Notes: a model not told the origin generated them from the letters alone. A stretch of DNA of 64,000 bases from Blastocystis sp. Blastoise (GCA_039096225.1 JBBPEB010000029.1:124001-188000); one strand, 5' to 3'; numbered from the stretch's first letter, positions 1 through 11,564 are shown. Numbers and translations: made by a program.

Positions 1-2
1 AA

Positions 3-1775
3 CAAAGTATTAGTTATGATTTTTATATATCTGAATCTTATAATAGTTATCGTCTTTATATAAATGAATGTAATAATCATAATATTCTTCAAGATGATTA
101 TTTAGATTGTCAAAATGATAATAATAATAATAATATATATTTTCAATTAGCAGAATTATCTTTTTATATAACAAATAATAAATTATCATGTAATCCTTTT
201 GATGGATATATTGGTGCTTATGATAATACAGAAGCATATAAAGAATGTCCATTTGGTTATAAAGGTATACAAAAAAGATTATGTATAAATAGTCATTTTG
301 AAGAAAATCAATTTTTATGTGATCCTCTTCCACCATTACATATAGAATATATATCAAATACATTTACATTTATTAAATTATTAGAATATTCAATTAATCC
401 TATAATAGAAGGTGTACTTCTTTCTTTTTCTATATATCCTTCTTTACCTTTAGGTTTATCTATTAATATAACTACAGGAACTATTTATGGAATACCATTA
501 ATAGAAACAATAAATTCTTCTTATATAATAACAGTATCAAATCCTGCTGGATCTTTAAATACTACAATAAATCTTATAATAATTAATGAATATTGTAATG
601 AAGAAGGAATATGGATGAAAACTGAAATAGGATCGAATTCTACTCTATCTTGTGAAGATCCAATAAATTATGAAGGATATCGTACACGTAATTGTCTTAT
701 TGGATCACCTGGTATATGGCTTAATGAATATTCTACATGTCAATTACGTATTCCTACACTTATATATCCTTCTTCTTTTATATCTATATATCGTTATGAT
801 TCTCTTGATTCTCAAATTCCTATTCGTACAGGATTATTTTTAGAATCTATGACTATTTCTCCTTCTATTCTTAAAGGATTATCTTTTGATATTAATACGG
901 GTATCATAGAAGGTATACCTTTAGAATTAGGTCAATTTATATATACTATAACATTAACAAATCCTCGTAATACAATAATATATATATTAACAATAGAAGT
1001 ATTACCCTTAAAATGTATAGAAGAAGAAGAAAAAGACAATTCATTATGGTTAAGTATAGAAAGACGTCAAACTAGTTATATAGAATGTTCAAATGGGTTT
1101 TCTGGAATACAATCTAGAGATTGTATTGATGGTGGATTTCATAATGCTACTTGGGATAATAATATAAATACAAAAAATTGTTTTATATATAATAGTGAAG
1201 AAACTCCAAATGAAAATTATGTATTTATACATATTCCATTAATTATTGAAGGTCCATCTTCTATATCAATGAAAAAACCTGATTCTCAAGAAATCTTTAG
1301 ACAATCTATTGTTTCATTATATAATAATAATATTAATATTGAAAGTGAATTAGTTCGTATATTATCTATAATAGATATGAATGATAATAATAATAATAAT
1401 ATAAATTATAATAGAACTATAATTACTATACGAATAATAGTAAAAGAAACAGAAGTTAATACTATAACGACAACGATGTATACATCAATAAATTCAAATA
1501 TATTATTATATAATATACATAATAATACAAATATAGAAACTTTACAAGAAATTCAAAAGATTTATTTAGATGTTTCTGGAATATCTACAGAATATTATAT
1601 TCCTAATAATAATACTATACTTATTATTATTATTATTATTATTATTCTTATCTTATTCATTATTGCTATTCTAGTTTCTATATATATTTTAAAGAAGAAG
1701 AAGAAGATGCAAATACATAAACTTGAACAACCAAATACAACACTTCAACGAAATCAACCTCAAAAAATGATCTAA
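3..1775 (+). CDS. C-terminal part of a large type I surface protein (discoidin-like and He_PIG/Ig-like modules), cut at left edge
   Basis: The frame is open from base 3 to the stop at 1773-1775, so the gene enters from the left and this is its last exon (about 590 residues). It opens with the end of an F5/8-type (discoidin) fold, seen as YRLYINEC followed by FQLAELSFY, then Cys-rich segments and at least two putative Ig modules of the He_PIG type (PSLPLGLSINITTGTIYGIP; ILKGLSFDINTGIIEGIP). Near the C-terminus lies one long hydrophobic Ile-rich helix (around bases 1615-1690) followed by a Lys-rich tail, so the bulk is extracellular and the tail cytosolic. It has the same module order as the protein at 29086-35035 and is a clear paralogue. 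The role is probably adhesion or recognition, inferred from domain type only. Confidence 0.8.
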   Translation, partial: QSISYDFYISESYNSYRLYINECNNHNILQDDYLDCQNDNNNNNIYFQLAELSFYITNNKLSCNPFDGYIGAYDNTEAYKECPFGYKGIQKRLCINSHFEENQFLCDPLPPLHIEYISNTFTFIKLLEYSINPIIEGVLLSFSIYPSLPLGLSINITTGTIYGIPLIETINSSYIITVSNPAGSLNTTINLIIINEYCNEEGIWMKTEIGSNSTLSCEDPINYEGYRTRNCLIGSPGIWLNEYSTCQLRIPTLIYPSSFISIYRYDSLDSQIPIRTGLFLESMTISPSILKGLSFDINTGIIEGIPLELGQFIYTITLTNPRNTIIYILTIEVLPLKCIEEEEKDNSLWLSIERRQTSYIECSNGFSGIQSRDCIDGGFHNATWDNNINTKNCFIYNSEETPNENYVFIHIPLIIEGPSSISMKKPDSQEIFRQSIVSLYNNNINIESELVRILSIIDMNDNNNNNINYNRTIITIRIIVKETEVNTITTTMYTSINSNILLYNIHNNTNIETLQEIQKIYLDVSGISTEYYIPNNNTILIIIIIIIILILFIIAILVSIYILKKKKKMQIHKLEQPNTTLQRNQPQKMI

Positions 1776-2577
1776 AAGAATATGTTTTTTTTTAATTATA
1801 TATTTATTTTAATATATTTTTTTATTTTCCAAATCTATATATAATTTATTTTTTTTTAATAAAATAGAAAATGTTTTTTTTCTCTCTTTCTTTATTAATT
1901 CACGTTTTCTATATTAATTAAATTTTGCTTCAAATTATATATTAGTTTTTATTTATTTATTTATATTAGTTTTTATTTTTTTTTTGTTAATTATTATGTA
2001 AATTTATTTTTATTTTTATTTTTATCATTTTTATGTATATTGAAAGGTATTTAACGTTAGAAAAATATATATACATTTGTTTTGTTTTTGTTTTTTTAAA
2101 AGAATTATTTTTTTTATAATTAAAATAGAATTATTTTCTTTTTAAATAATTATAATATTCAATTCTTAAGAATTTTTTTTTTTTTAAATTAAAAATAAAT
2201 AGAAAAATTATAGAATGAATTCGATTTTTTTTCCTTTTATATATATATATATATATATAAAGAATTCATTTTATATATATTTTAAAACTCAATATTATGT
2301 TTTCAATGATATTCTCAATAAAATAGAAACAATACAATTCTTAAAGAACTGATTTTTTCTTCTGTTTTATTTGTATATGAATGACGAGTATTGTGTTTCC
2401 AATTTTCCAACTTTATAATCCTATTATTTGTTAACCTAAAAATTCGATTCAAGATTCTGGTTTCGAGTATTCTTTTAGAATGATGCATTATTCGTTAAGA
2501 TTTATGAATGAATTATTGTGTGATTTATGAACAATTCTCATATTTTATTTTCATAATAATAATAGTTAACAATTAAA
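1776..2577. other. intergenic, no gene seen
   Basis: Strongly AT-rich spacer with T and A homopolymers and a short TA run near 2240-2260. No open frame with family resemblance on either strand; it should hold the 3' end of the surface-protein gene and the promoter of the next gene, but I see no distinct motif. Confidence 0.5.
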
Positions 2578-5150
2578 ATGACTTATTTAGTAGATGTATA
2601 TAATTTATATATATAATAATATTTAAAAAAATATATAAATAGATTACAAATCCAAAAGGAATTACTTCAGTAGAAGCTTTAGGTGGTAAAGGATGTTCAT
2701 TAGTGAAATTAACAGAAGGAGGATTTCCTGTGCCAGAAGGATTTATCATAACAACATATGGTTATCGTGTATTTGCAAACAAACTTGAATTAATTAAGAA
2801 ATATTCTAATCTTTCTAAGCGAACAACATTTAGTTTAGAAGATGCTGAGATCATAAGTGATGAGATCTATGAAATATTTTCTAAAAGTGTTTTTATTTAT
2901 TTATTATTTATTTATTATTATAATAATATTCTTTATATATAGATTTATACAATAAGTCAATATGCTGTAGATATCGAGAACTATTATAAGAAACCAATGG
3001 ATATGGAATTTTGTGTATATAAAGAAAAGATGTATATAGTTCAAGCAAGACCTATTACTACTTTATTAGATTTACCTAATGGTATTTATTATATATTATA
3101 TATATAATATATATAGATTTAAATCCATTATCAGATGAATATAAGAAGATATATCACAGTTATGCTAATTTTAATTGTATTCAAATGTTAACAGTTCCTT
3201 GGACTTATTGTAGTTTCTCTTGTGTGAATAATGCTATGTTTAAAGCAGATACTTATGTTCGATGGATAGGTGGATATATGTTCTTTGAATATTCACCATT
3301 AATGAATATCTCTTTTATAAGAAAATAATTCTTAAAATTCTTTGGATCAAATGTAGACAAAGAAGTAGCTAATGTATATTTATAATTAATTTTATATATA
3401 TATTTATAATTAATTTTATATATATTTATAATTAATTTTATATATATTAATAGATATCTAATGAATATAATAAGAGTGATCTTCCTTATTATTCTTCTAC
3501 TATTGCTATGAAACCTTTAATAAAAGCAATATTTAATATAGCTTTACCTACTATTCGATCTATATTATGGAATTGGATATTTTCTTTTAATCCTTCTCGT
3601 CTATGTAAAGAGATTAAAGAGAAAATTGATTCATTAATTAATTATTATAATAATATATTAGATGAATTAAAGAATCATAAAAATACTATTACATTAACTT
3701 CTCTTCGTGATACTCCTTTTAATATAATTATGATTATTAAAGAACTTCTACCTCTTTTAGTTCCTTCTTTATTAGCTCAAAGTAAAATCAATCAAATTGT
3801 ATTAAAATATGGAATAGATGAAGATGAAGTAGAACGAATGTTTGGAGGAAGAAGAGAAAATATAGCAAGTCGAATGGATTATGCAATTACTCAATTACAT
3901 TTATTATTTATCAAATGTGAAGAAGAAGAAACTGGATTTATTGAAAAGTTATTAGTATGTTTTTATTATTTTATTATTATATTATTTTTTTTATTATTAT
4001 ATTATTTTTTTATTATTTATTATTTTTATATTATTATAATTAATATACTTTTATAATAATAAAAAATATCTTTATAGACTTTATCAAAGAATGAAGAAGA
4101 AGAAAGAATAAAACAATATATGATTTCATTATCTGAATCTCCTCTTACTTCTCATCAACAATTATATATACAATGGAATGAATTTATGAATAAATTTGGA
4201 GGAAGAGGTCCTGGTGAAATTATGATTAGTTCTCCAAGGTATATATATATTAATAATAATAATAATAATAATAATATATATATATAGATATGAAGATAAA
4301 CCATCAATTATTCTTTTAACAATATTAAATACTTCTTATGAGAATGTAGAAGAGAAATCACCTGATTATTTAGAAAAGAAAGCAGATGAAGCTGTTGATG
4401 AAGTATTTATATATATAATAATATTATAATAATACTTTTTAGATATGTTCAAAAGTATCAAAGAAAGATGCTGAAACAATTCGTTATTATTTACCTGTTG
4501 CTAGACTTATGTTAACTTATCGAGAACATCCTAAATATGTATTAATCTCAATATTTTTTTGTCAACGTAAATTAATTATACAATTAGGTCATAAGATGAT
4601 GAAAGAAGGAATAATTCATGATCTTCAAGATGTTTTCCATTTCTCTATTGATGAATTATGTGATTATGAACAAAATAAACTAGATATTACTAAAATGACT
4701 ACTCTTCTTCAACAACGTAAATCTATTTATATACGTGCTAAATCTATTTCTTCTCCTCGTATAATTGTATCTCCTTATGCATCTATTGTCAATATATCTG
4801 AACAAACAAAACAAGAATTATTAGATTTATCTGAAAATATCTTAAAAGGAATGCCTACTTCTGCAGGTATAGTTGAAGGAAGAGCAGTAGTTGTTTTAGA
4901 TCCTCGAGAAGGACATTTAAAGAAAGGTGATATATTAGTTGCTCCTGCTACTGATCCTGGTTGGACACCTTTATTTGTACCTGCTTCTGCTGTTGTAATT
5001 GCTATAGGTGGTCCTCTTACTCATGGTTCTATTGTAGCTAGAGAAATGGGTATTCCTTGTGTTGTTAATGTACAGAATCTTATGGAAAAAGTCAAAACTG
5101 GTATGAGAATTAAAGTCGATGGAAGCAAAGGAACTGTTGAAATACTTTAA
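2578..5150 (+). pseudogene. PEP-synthase/rifampin-phosphotransferase-like protein, decayed
   Basis: Eight exons join in frame: 2578-2595, 2643-2888, 2943-3081, 3117-3373, 3454-3954, 4078-4238, 4288-4402, 4443-5150. The N-terminus has the PPDK/PEPS ATP-grasp opening (LGGKGCSLVKL, GFPVPEGF) and exon 3 gives the end of that domain (QARPITT), but the roughly 200 residues between them, which hold the ATP-binding core, are absent; only a 54-base intron separates exons 2 and 3. Exon 4 has an in-frame TAA at 3326-3328 with homologous-looking sequence in the same frame on both sides. The C-terminal phosphohistidine swivel domain is intact (GGPLTHGSIVAREMGIPCVV, catalytic His). Domain order ATP-grasp, middle domain, His domain resembles rifampin phosphotransferases and short PEP synthases. 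The deletion plus nonsense codon argue that it is no longer a working enzyme. Confidence 0.75.
3326..3328 (+). other. in-frame TAA stop inside exon 4 of the phosphotransferase-like gene
   Basis: Exon 4 codon phase is fixed by splice sites on both ends (3117 and 3373). The codon falls between FIRK and FLKFFGS, both plausible protein in the same frame, so a single base change (for example TTA to TAA) explains it better than a missed intron. All other genes here use TAA as a true stop. Confidence 0.75.
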
Positions 5151-5317
5151 TATTATTTATTTTATTATTTATTTATTTTATTCTTTCTTTTTATTATTAT
5201 TTGCTTGTTTTGTTTATTATTAAATATATAATAATATTCTATAAACAAATTATTATTCATAAATTTTTTAATGATATATAAAGAGATAGAGAAATATATA
5301 TATAATATATATATAAA

Positions 5318-5462
5318 TTATAATTTCAATCCTAATTGTTGCACAGCTGCATCATAAAGAGATTGCCTATGATTTGGATGAGATATATTTATTAACGCTC
5401 TCGCACGCTCACGTAAACTCTTTCCCCATAAATCTGCTATTCCATACTCTGTTACGATGTAT
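5318..5462 (-). pseudogene. orphan C-terminal exon of acetyl-CoA hydrolase / acetate:succinate CoA-transferase
   Basis: Read on the minus strand, an exon begins after a TATCTAG acceptor (AG at 5463-5464) and encodes YIVTEYGIADLWGKSLRERA and onward to HPNHRQSLYDAAVQQLGLKL, stop at 5318-5320. VTEYGIADLxGKSLRERARALI is the C-terminal signature of the acetyl-CoA hydrolase/4-hydroxybutyrate or acetate:succinate CoA-transferase family, enzymes that make acetate in anaerobic protists. No upstream exon with family sequence is visible from 5463 to 6503, although the full protein needs about 400 more residues. Either the gene is truncated or its upstream intron exceeds 1 kb, which would be far longer than others here. 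Confidence 0.65.
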
Positions 5463-6503
5463 CTAGATATATATATATATATATAAATGTTTATAATGTG
5501 ATTACTGAATAATAAATATAATATATATAGTAATAATATATATATATATATATATATAATAGGTAATGTTTACATATAAAAGCAATCTTATGAATGATTA
5601 AAACTCTAAAAGAATTATTGTTAAAGACTTATTTAACATTCATTATAATATAGAAATACCTAGTCACAAAAAAAAAAACTCCAAATATATATATACATAT
5701 TTTCTATTCAATTATGTTAAATCAAACATGTCTATATTCTGCATTCTTCTATATATATGACTACAATTGTTTTTCCCCAAAAAAAACAGATAATCCATGC
5801 ATCCGCTTTTATTTTTTCACTTTATCAACTAAAAACACTCATAAATATTACCTTTGATCTAAGCTATTGTATGCACCATTGAAATCCATTAGATTATTAA
5901 TATCAATAATAAAACTATAATTATAGTTTTCTAAAATATCTTTTGAAATTCCGTTGAATTATCAAGCTAGAAATGAAGTACACAGTTCAATGAAAACAAT
6001 ATATCTTCTTATAAAAACACAAAAATAATAAGAAATAATCTATTTACCTTCTTTAGTAAAAAACTGTAGAGAAAACTGCCCTCTATATGTTAGTTTTGAA
6101 TTTTACTAAAAACATTTGAAAAGAAGACGACGCACATGTTTCATTCCCATAATTAATTCAAAATGAACAGCAAAAAAAATATTTTTCATTTCAAAAATTA
6201 AAAATAAACACAAACACAGTCAGTTTCTCTTTAGATATTTTTAGTAATTTAAAGAATGAGGATTTCTTCATTGACATATTTTTTTTGTTTTGATAATTAA
6301 TTAAATATAATTGCAGGAGTTGTTGATAACCCACAGTATGTAGATTTCTTTAAAATAATGCTATGAATAGAATTTTGTTCATTGTTTCTTGTTTTCTTTG
6401 ATCTATTTGTTTCTTATAATAAGTAAAAACTATTCTATAAGTGCTGGCATATATATGAGTGCTATACTAATTTTATAATTATTCATATTCATATAGATAT
6501 AAC
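5463..6503. other. about 1 kb without recognised coding sequence
   Basis: TA-rich spacer between the orphan CoA-transferase exon and the first tandem membrane gene. A minus-strand segment around 5852-5960 is open and ends in a GTAAT donor-like site, but in-frame stops lie directly upstream and it matches nothing I know. The 5' region of the next gene lies near 6450-6503. Confidence 0.4.
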
Positions 6504-7162
6504 ATGAATCCAGTTTCTTATGACGTTAATAGTATGCCTCTACAAATGTAAGATGTTTATAATAATGATATAGGTGCTCCCTCATCAATTCAATATAATA
6601 CTGGAATGCCACCTCAATCTGTTGTTCCTTCAGGACCTAATTCGAATTATGCTGGCAATAATATGATGAATCCACAAGGATATCCTCCTAGTATGTTTGT
6701 GAACACAATTTCGATATTACATTGCAATAGATATGTCAGGAATACCTATAGCTATGCCTGTTGCAAATCAGTCGATTCCTATGGGTCAAACAGATAATAA
6801 TAAACCAGGTTTCGTTGAATCGCTTGCTACAGAACTAGGTGAGATGGTAACTCCACAAAGACCTACTGATATTGAATATGATCCAAGTCAAACGTATATT
6901 ATGATTCTTATTATTGTTTTTTTTTGTTGTGTTCTATCAATAGTTATTTAATATTATATAAGTAATATATTTATTATTATTATATATAGGAGAGAAGAAA
7001 ACGTATACATATTATAGAATATATTTATATATAATTATCATTTCTATTTTTAAAATAGTTAGAACAAGCTCATTTCAACCCAGAAGAAAGACTTCTCTAT
7101 AAAAATTTTCATAAGATTTATAGTTTATTTTTTATGATACCTTTCCTTTCGATGTTTAATGT

Positions 7163-7228
<66 letters not shown>

Positions 7229-7977
7229 TAATAAATTTTCCTTATTATTCTAATTGCTATGTTTTTATATATATTTATATATTTAATATGTATTATATAA
7301 TATAATATATATAGCTTACTACTGTTGGTTTTGGTTGTGCATATATGGATTTTTATATATGTCTATGTGGCATAATACCGTTAGTTATTGGTATACTTTC
7401 AGCTGCACAAACAATAAAAACATATCGAATTATATCCTTTATTATGTGAATATATATATTTTTATTATATATACATATATATCATGATTTATAATAATTG
7501 AAGAATATTTAACACTTTGGATATATAATTTTTACTCTAGTTAAAACTATTTCTATTATAATAACTATTTAAATATATTTGTTCTTAACTATAAACTTAT
7601 CAATTTTCTCTGGTATCAATGTTGTTTGTCGAATTGTATTATGTATTATATATGAACAATGGATATGTTTAGTTATTGGAGCAATCTTTGATATATCGGA
7701 TATTCTTATGCTTAATACTGTATATAAAAAACGAAATGATATTACTCCAACTAGTATGATATATATATATATATAATTAGCATCTTTAACTATTCTTTTT
7801 TATAATAACTACTTTTATATATTTAAAGTATAATTCATGTTACATTATATATATATATATATTTATATATATATAGTAAAACAAAAAGTTATAATGATGG
7901 AAAAGAAAGTCAGTAGAAATCGCCAAATCTATAATTTGAACCCTAAACCTTCAAGAAATAATCATCATCATCGTTAA
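6504..7977 (+). CDS. four-helix membrane protein, tandem copy 1
   Basis: Eight exons join in frame: 6504-6531, 6574-6690, 6731-6893, 6990-7002, 7059-7163, 7315-7431, 7597-7753, 7877-7977. The product has a cytosolic N-terminus of about 110 residues rich in Asn, Pro, Gln and Met (starts MNPVSYDVNS), then four hydrophobic helices (around LYKNFHKIYSLFFMIPFLSM, FYICLCGIIPLVIGILSA, FSGINVVCRIVLCIIY, WICLVIGAIFDISDILML) and a basic tail ending NNHHHR. It closely parallels the neighbour at 8906-10246, so the two are tandem duplicates. I do not recognise the family; topology resembles tetraspan proteins but there is no CCG motif. The intron between exons 6 and 7 is U12-type AT-AC, not GT-AG; without it the frame cannot be joined. 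Microexon 4 is only 13 bases. Confidence 0.7.
7164..7314 (+). repeat. (TA)n microsatellite inside an intron
   Basis: The intron between exons 5 and 6 of the first tandem membrane gene begins with a TA dinucleotide run of about 70 bases. Similar runs fill introns at 9301-9350 and 38107-38166. Confidence 0.8.
7432..7596 (+). other. U12-type (AT-AC) intron in tandem membrane gene 1
   Basis: The intron starts ATATCCTTT, an exact match to the minor-spliceosome 5' splice site, carries TTCTTAAC (7582-7589; U12 branch consensus TTCCTTAAC) and ends in AC at 7595-7596, seven bases after the branch motif. Removing it joins CGA ATT to TTA TCA in phase 0 and gives a continuous protein matching the paralogue. 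No GT-AG pair restores this frame: the only nearby AG acceptor (7539-7540) leads into a stop at 7570. Confidence 0.85.
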
Positions 7978-8905
7978 ACTACATATAAAAGAACTTCTTC
8001 ATTTTATTATAAATACTCTCTCTAGAAATATTCTATACTATTATACTTCTAATAAACAATTACTATTTTTATACTACTTATTAGTATTATTCTCGCATGC
8101 TACTCTATGTAAATATTTTCGTTTTTATTATTTATGTTTACCTATTTCTTATGATTGTTGCTTGATAATTTATATTTTTAATATTGCCAATATTTTGTTG
8201 TGTTCATATTTTTGTAGAATTAACTTAGTAGATTCATATCTATTCTTTATATATACAAGCAAAAAGTTTATTTTGAAAATTTCATATCTATTTAAAAGCA
8301 TTATATATATATAATTAATATCATAAGACTATTTTCTGTATAATATATATATATATATAGATACCTATTCCTACAAAGATTTGTTTCAATCAGTCAATTG
8401 ATCCTCAATTGAACTTAGCAAACATATATTAAAGAAATATCAGTTCATATTCTAAAATCACAGAAATGCTATCATTCATATAATCAAATATAAAAAAGGA
8501 ATTTTGCGATGTTTTCGTCAATCCCTAAATATATTTTTATTTTTTTAATTGATGATGACTTACTCTATTTGTTTCCTTCTTTAAAATAATAATCGTATTG
8601 TTCTCTTAATTCAATAATATAAATTGATGGAATAATATAAAGAAAACAACAGTGATTTCCACACACAAAAAAACAAAAAAAAAGAGAAACCGAAGATTCA
8701 TTTTTAGAAACTTCAAACTGACTATTTCTTAAACGGCAATGATTTCATTTGGTATTATTTTATAAATAAATTAAAATACAATGGCAGCAACCATTAATAG
8801 TCAACAGTATACACTTATTATGATATGATTCTGCAGTAATTTTTCTTTTCTACAACAAATTTATCGTTTTATCTCTTTTCAATATAAAAAAAGTCAATTA
8901 AAACT
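7978..8905. other. intergenic between the tandem membrane genes
   Basis: No gene recognised. An ATG at 8781 starts a short open stretch (MAATINSQ) followed by a possible donor, so it could be an alternative first exon of the downstream copy. Confidence 0.4.
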
Positions 8906-9299
8906 ATGACTATTCATTTGTATTCTATTTGGATATAATATTCAACTTGTTTCTAACAATGTATATGGTAAACCTCAACAATTATTGGTGCCATACAGTA
9001 CTGCTGTACCTATTTCTTCGTCATACAATACAAGGGCTGAGATTTACGCTCAGCCAATTGTTCCAAATCAAGCAAGCTTAAATTTTCACAGTAATGAGAC
9101 AACAAATTCAATTCCAATGACTTCGAAATTCAGTTCATTAGATACCGTATATGTGGAAGGAATGGACAACTCGATCCCTACTCATAATGATAATCTATAT
9201 AACATACCAAATGTTTCAAATCAAAAAGATACAAATGACGTTCCAAAAAATGATGATATTGAATATAATAATGGTGTAACTATGACTAAATATGCGTAA

Positions 9300-9354
<55 letters not shown>

Positions 9355-10246
9355 TCTTATATATATTTTTCTATAGATTAGAAAGAGAAGTATAAAGAAT
9401 ATTATAATCAATATTTTAATTATAATATAATTAAATTCATTTAATACCATAGATAGAACAAGATGAATTTGATGAACATGAAAGAAAAATATATAAGAAA
9501 TATCATAATATTCTTAGCGGAAATCTACTATATGTTATTCTGTTTTTTCTTGATGGTGTATATATTATATTCTATTCTATTATTGTTTTATATTATATTA
9601 TATTATCTGATAAAAACGATAATATATTTTTTATTATTAGAATTTTTATAATCAATTTTCTTATTATTAATATTATAAAGAATATCAAAAATATAAATAT
9701 ATATCAATATATATCTTTCTATAGTTGTGCACATTTTGGATATCATTGATGGGATTTGGTCAAACTATTATGATCGCTTCAATTCTTCCATTTATTAACT
9801 TTGTAATTACACTAAAACATAAAATTAACTTTATTGGATTATATCCTTTTTTAAATAAATTTATATATATATTTATATATCATTCTATTATTATATTTTT
9901 CTTAACTATTTCAATGTGTGATATTCACTTGTATCAACGTTATTGGCCGATTAATATTAATTATTTTCTTTCACGATTGGGTAGCTCATTTAATTGGCAT
10001 CATAGTTGAAATTATACTGATTTTTAAATTAAGAAAAACATATACATTACGTCATGAACTCACACCTACAAGTATGTTATATATATGTAATTGATATACA
10101 TTTTTTTTTGTTATAACTAATTATATATATATATAGTTGTATCACAAATAGAAAGTGTGGAAAAAAAAGTGAAAGAAAATCGTTATAAATATCATTTGGA
10201 TGCACATGATAGTGACAATGATAATGATTCATCTGATGACGACTAA
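8906..10246 (+). CDS. four-helix membrane protein, tandem copy 2
   Basis: Seven exons join in frame: 8906-8919, 8999-9295, 9377-9389, 9453-9557, 9725-9840, 9929-10071, 10137-10246. The N-terminal 110 residues are polar (Asn, Ser, Pro, Thr) and cytosolic; then four hydrophobic helices and an acidic tail ending DNDNDSSDDD, whereas copy 1 ends in basic residues. Paralogy with copy 1 is clear in the acidic stretch before helix 1 (EQDEFDEHERKIYKKYHNIL against EQAHFNPEERLLYKNFHKIY), in helix 3 (INVIGRLILII) and in ELTPT before the tail. The first exon is the least certain part; ATG at 8781 is an alternative. The fifth intron is U12-type AT-AC. Function unknown; likely a surface or vesicle membrane protein. 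Confidence 0.7.
9841..9928 (+). other. U12-type (AT-AC) intron in tandem membrane gene 2
   Basis: Starts ATATCCTTTT, contains TTCTTAAC at 9899-9906, ends CAC at 9926-9928. There is no AG anywhere in the candidate acceptor region, so a GT-AG intron is impossible; AT-AC splicing joins phase 2 to phase 2 (TT plus T) and gives protein that aligns with copy 1. Confidence 0.85.
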
Positions 10247-10964
10247 CTTTATATATTTTATTTTATTATGTACCTTTAGCTTTATTTTCATTTTTATAAT
10301 GAAGTTTCATAAATATACTCTCTATCTTTTTCCTTTTGATTTTATCTTTGTTTTTTATCTTTTTTGTTTTTTCATCATCATTATTACATAACTTTTCTCT
10401 ATATGTATATTATATAACAATATTTTTATTGTTTTGAAAGATAATATAAATATATTCATTATTCAAATGTTCTAAGATTAATAATGTAGCATAAATAAAC
10501 TGTTTAGTAAATTTGTGAATATGAATAGAATAATTTATATATAGTATAGAATATTTAACACTAAGAATATATCTCAATAATCATAATATGAGAATATTCA
10601 CTTTTTATAGATCTATATATAAACAAATATATAGTGACTTGATTGGTAACTAGTTAGTTTTTTATTATGTAATGAAAAAAGTTCAAATTGATATAATGAG
10701 TAATTTTATAATCATTAAATAATATATCATAATTATAGAATGGATTATTAACAATCAATAAAAAAAAAGAATAAGAAATACTTTATATGTTAAAAAATAT
10801 TCAAATAACTGTATTAATATGCATACATTTATTTAATTTATATACTCTTAATAATACACGAGTTATACAATTTTATATTAATAAAACATAAATTATGGTA
10901 AAATAAAGTATCTATATGAAAATATAACCAAACAATATATATAGTGAATACCCTTAAAACTAGT
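10247..10964. other. intergenic, convergent 3' ends
   Basis: AT-rich spacer between the second tandem membrane gene (plus strand) and the GILT gene (minus strand). No coding signal; must contain both polyadenylation regions. Confidence 0.5.
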
Positions 10965-11564
10965 TTAAAGATTCTTACATACTTCAGGTTTAACACCTTC
11001 ATAAGCATCACAAACTTCTTTTGATAAACTATTAGTATCTTTAACAATGACGTGATTAACCATAAGTAATGGAACAGAATCATGAGCAGGAGTAGCGTCA
11101 CCACATTCAAGATGAAGTAATAAAGCTTCAGGACCATTAAAACAAGAAAGTATTGTGTTTACATCTAATCCAGTTTCTTCAGCACATCGAGTAGCCTCTT
11201 CGTCGTTAACAGTAACAATACGTTCAGCACAAAGAATAAAAGGGAAATAAGTAGTAGGATAATGTTTCATTCCACATAATTCAAGCATATTTCCACGACA
11301 TTCATTTTCACCATGTTGACAAACAAATGTAGGAGGATCTCTAGTAATAGTTTTTGCATTTCCATAAGGATAAAGATGTAAATCAGTAATATTAGCAAGT
11401 GCAGCATTCTCCATATGATCCTTAAGTGTATATAAAATAAGAACAGCGCATCCAGGGCAATCCACTTCATAATAGATATCTACAGGAACTTTAGGAGCAT
11501 CACTACGTAAATTAGAGGCTACAGCACATAGAACAAAAACAAAAATTAAATTAATAAAACGCAT
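10965..11564 (-). CDS. GILT-family (gamma-interferon-inducible lysosomal) thiol reductase
   Basis: Single-exon gene of 199 residues, one of very few intronless genes here. It starts with a cleavable-type signal peptide (MRFINLIFVFVLCAVAS). The CxxC redox site reads YYEVDCPGCAVLI near residue 32-40, and the family signature CQHGxxECxxNxxxxC is present exactly as CQHGENECRGNMLELC near residue 82-97; further conserved Cys residues follow. GILT enzymes reduce protein disulfides at acidic pH in lysosomes, helping unfold cargo for proteolysis. Length matches the usual 200-250 residues. Its promoter region abuts the left end of the MULE element: the insertion lies only about 60-70 bases upstream of the start codon. 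Confidence 0.92.
   Translation of the reverse strand: MRFINLIFVFVLCAVASNLRSDAPKVPVDIYYEVDCPGCAVLILYTLKDHMENAALANITDLHLYPYGNAKTITRDPPTFVCQHGENECRGNMLELCGMKHYPTTYFPFILCAERIVTVNDEEATRCAEETGLDVNTILSCFNGPEALLLHLECGDATPAHDSVPLLMVNHVIVKDTNSLSKEVCDAYEGVKPEVCKNL

Noticed and set aside
3326-3328. Reassigned stop codon (TAA read as an amino acid)
   Set aside because: All other genes in the window end in TAA and lack internal TAA; a mutation is simpler.
5852-5966. Upstream exon of the CoA-transferase
   Set aside because: Ends with a plausible donor but has stops just upstream and does not match the family.
9725-10009. 94-residue frame as the real end of tandem membrane gene 2
   Set aside because: It reads through the AT-AC intron and loses the conserved helix 3, helix 4 and tail seen in the paralogue.
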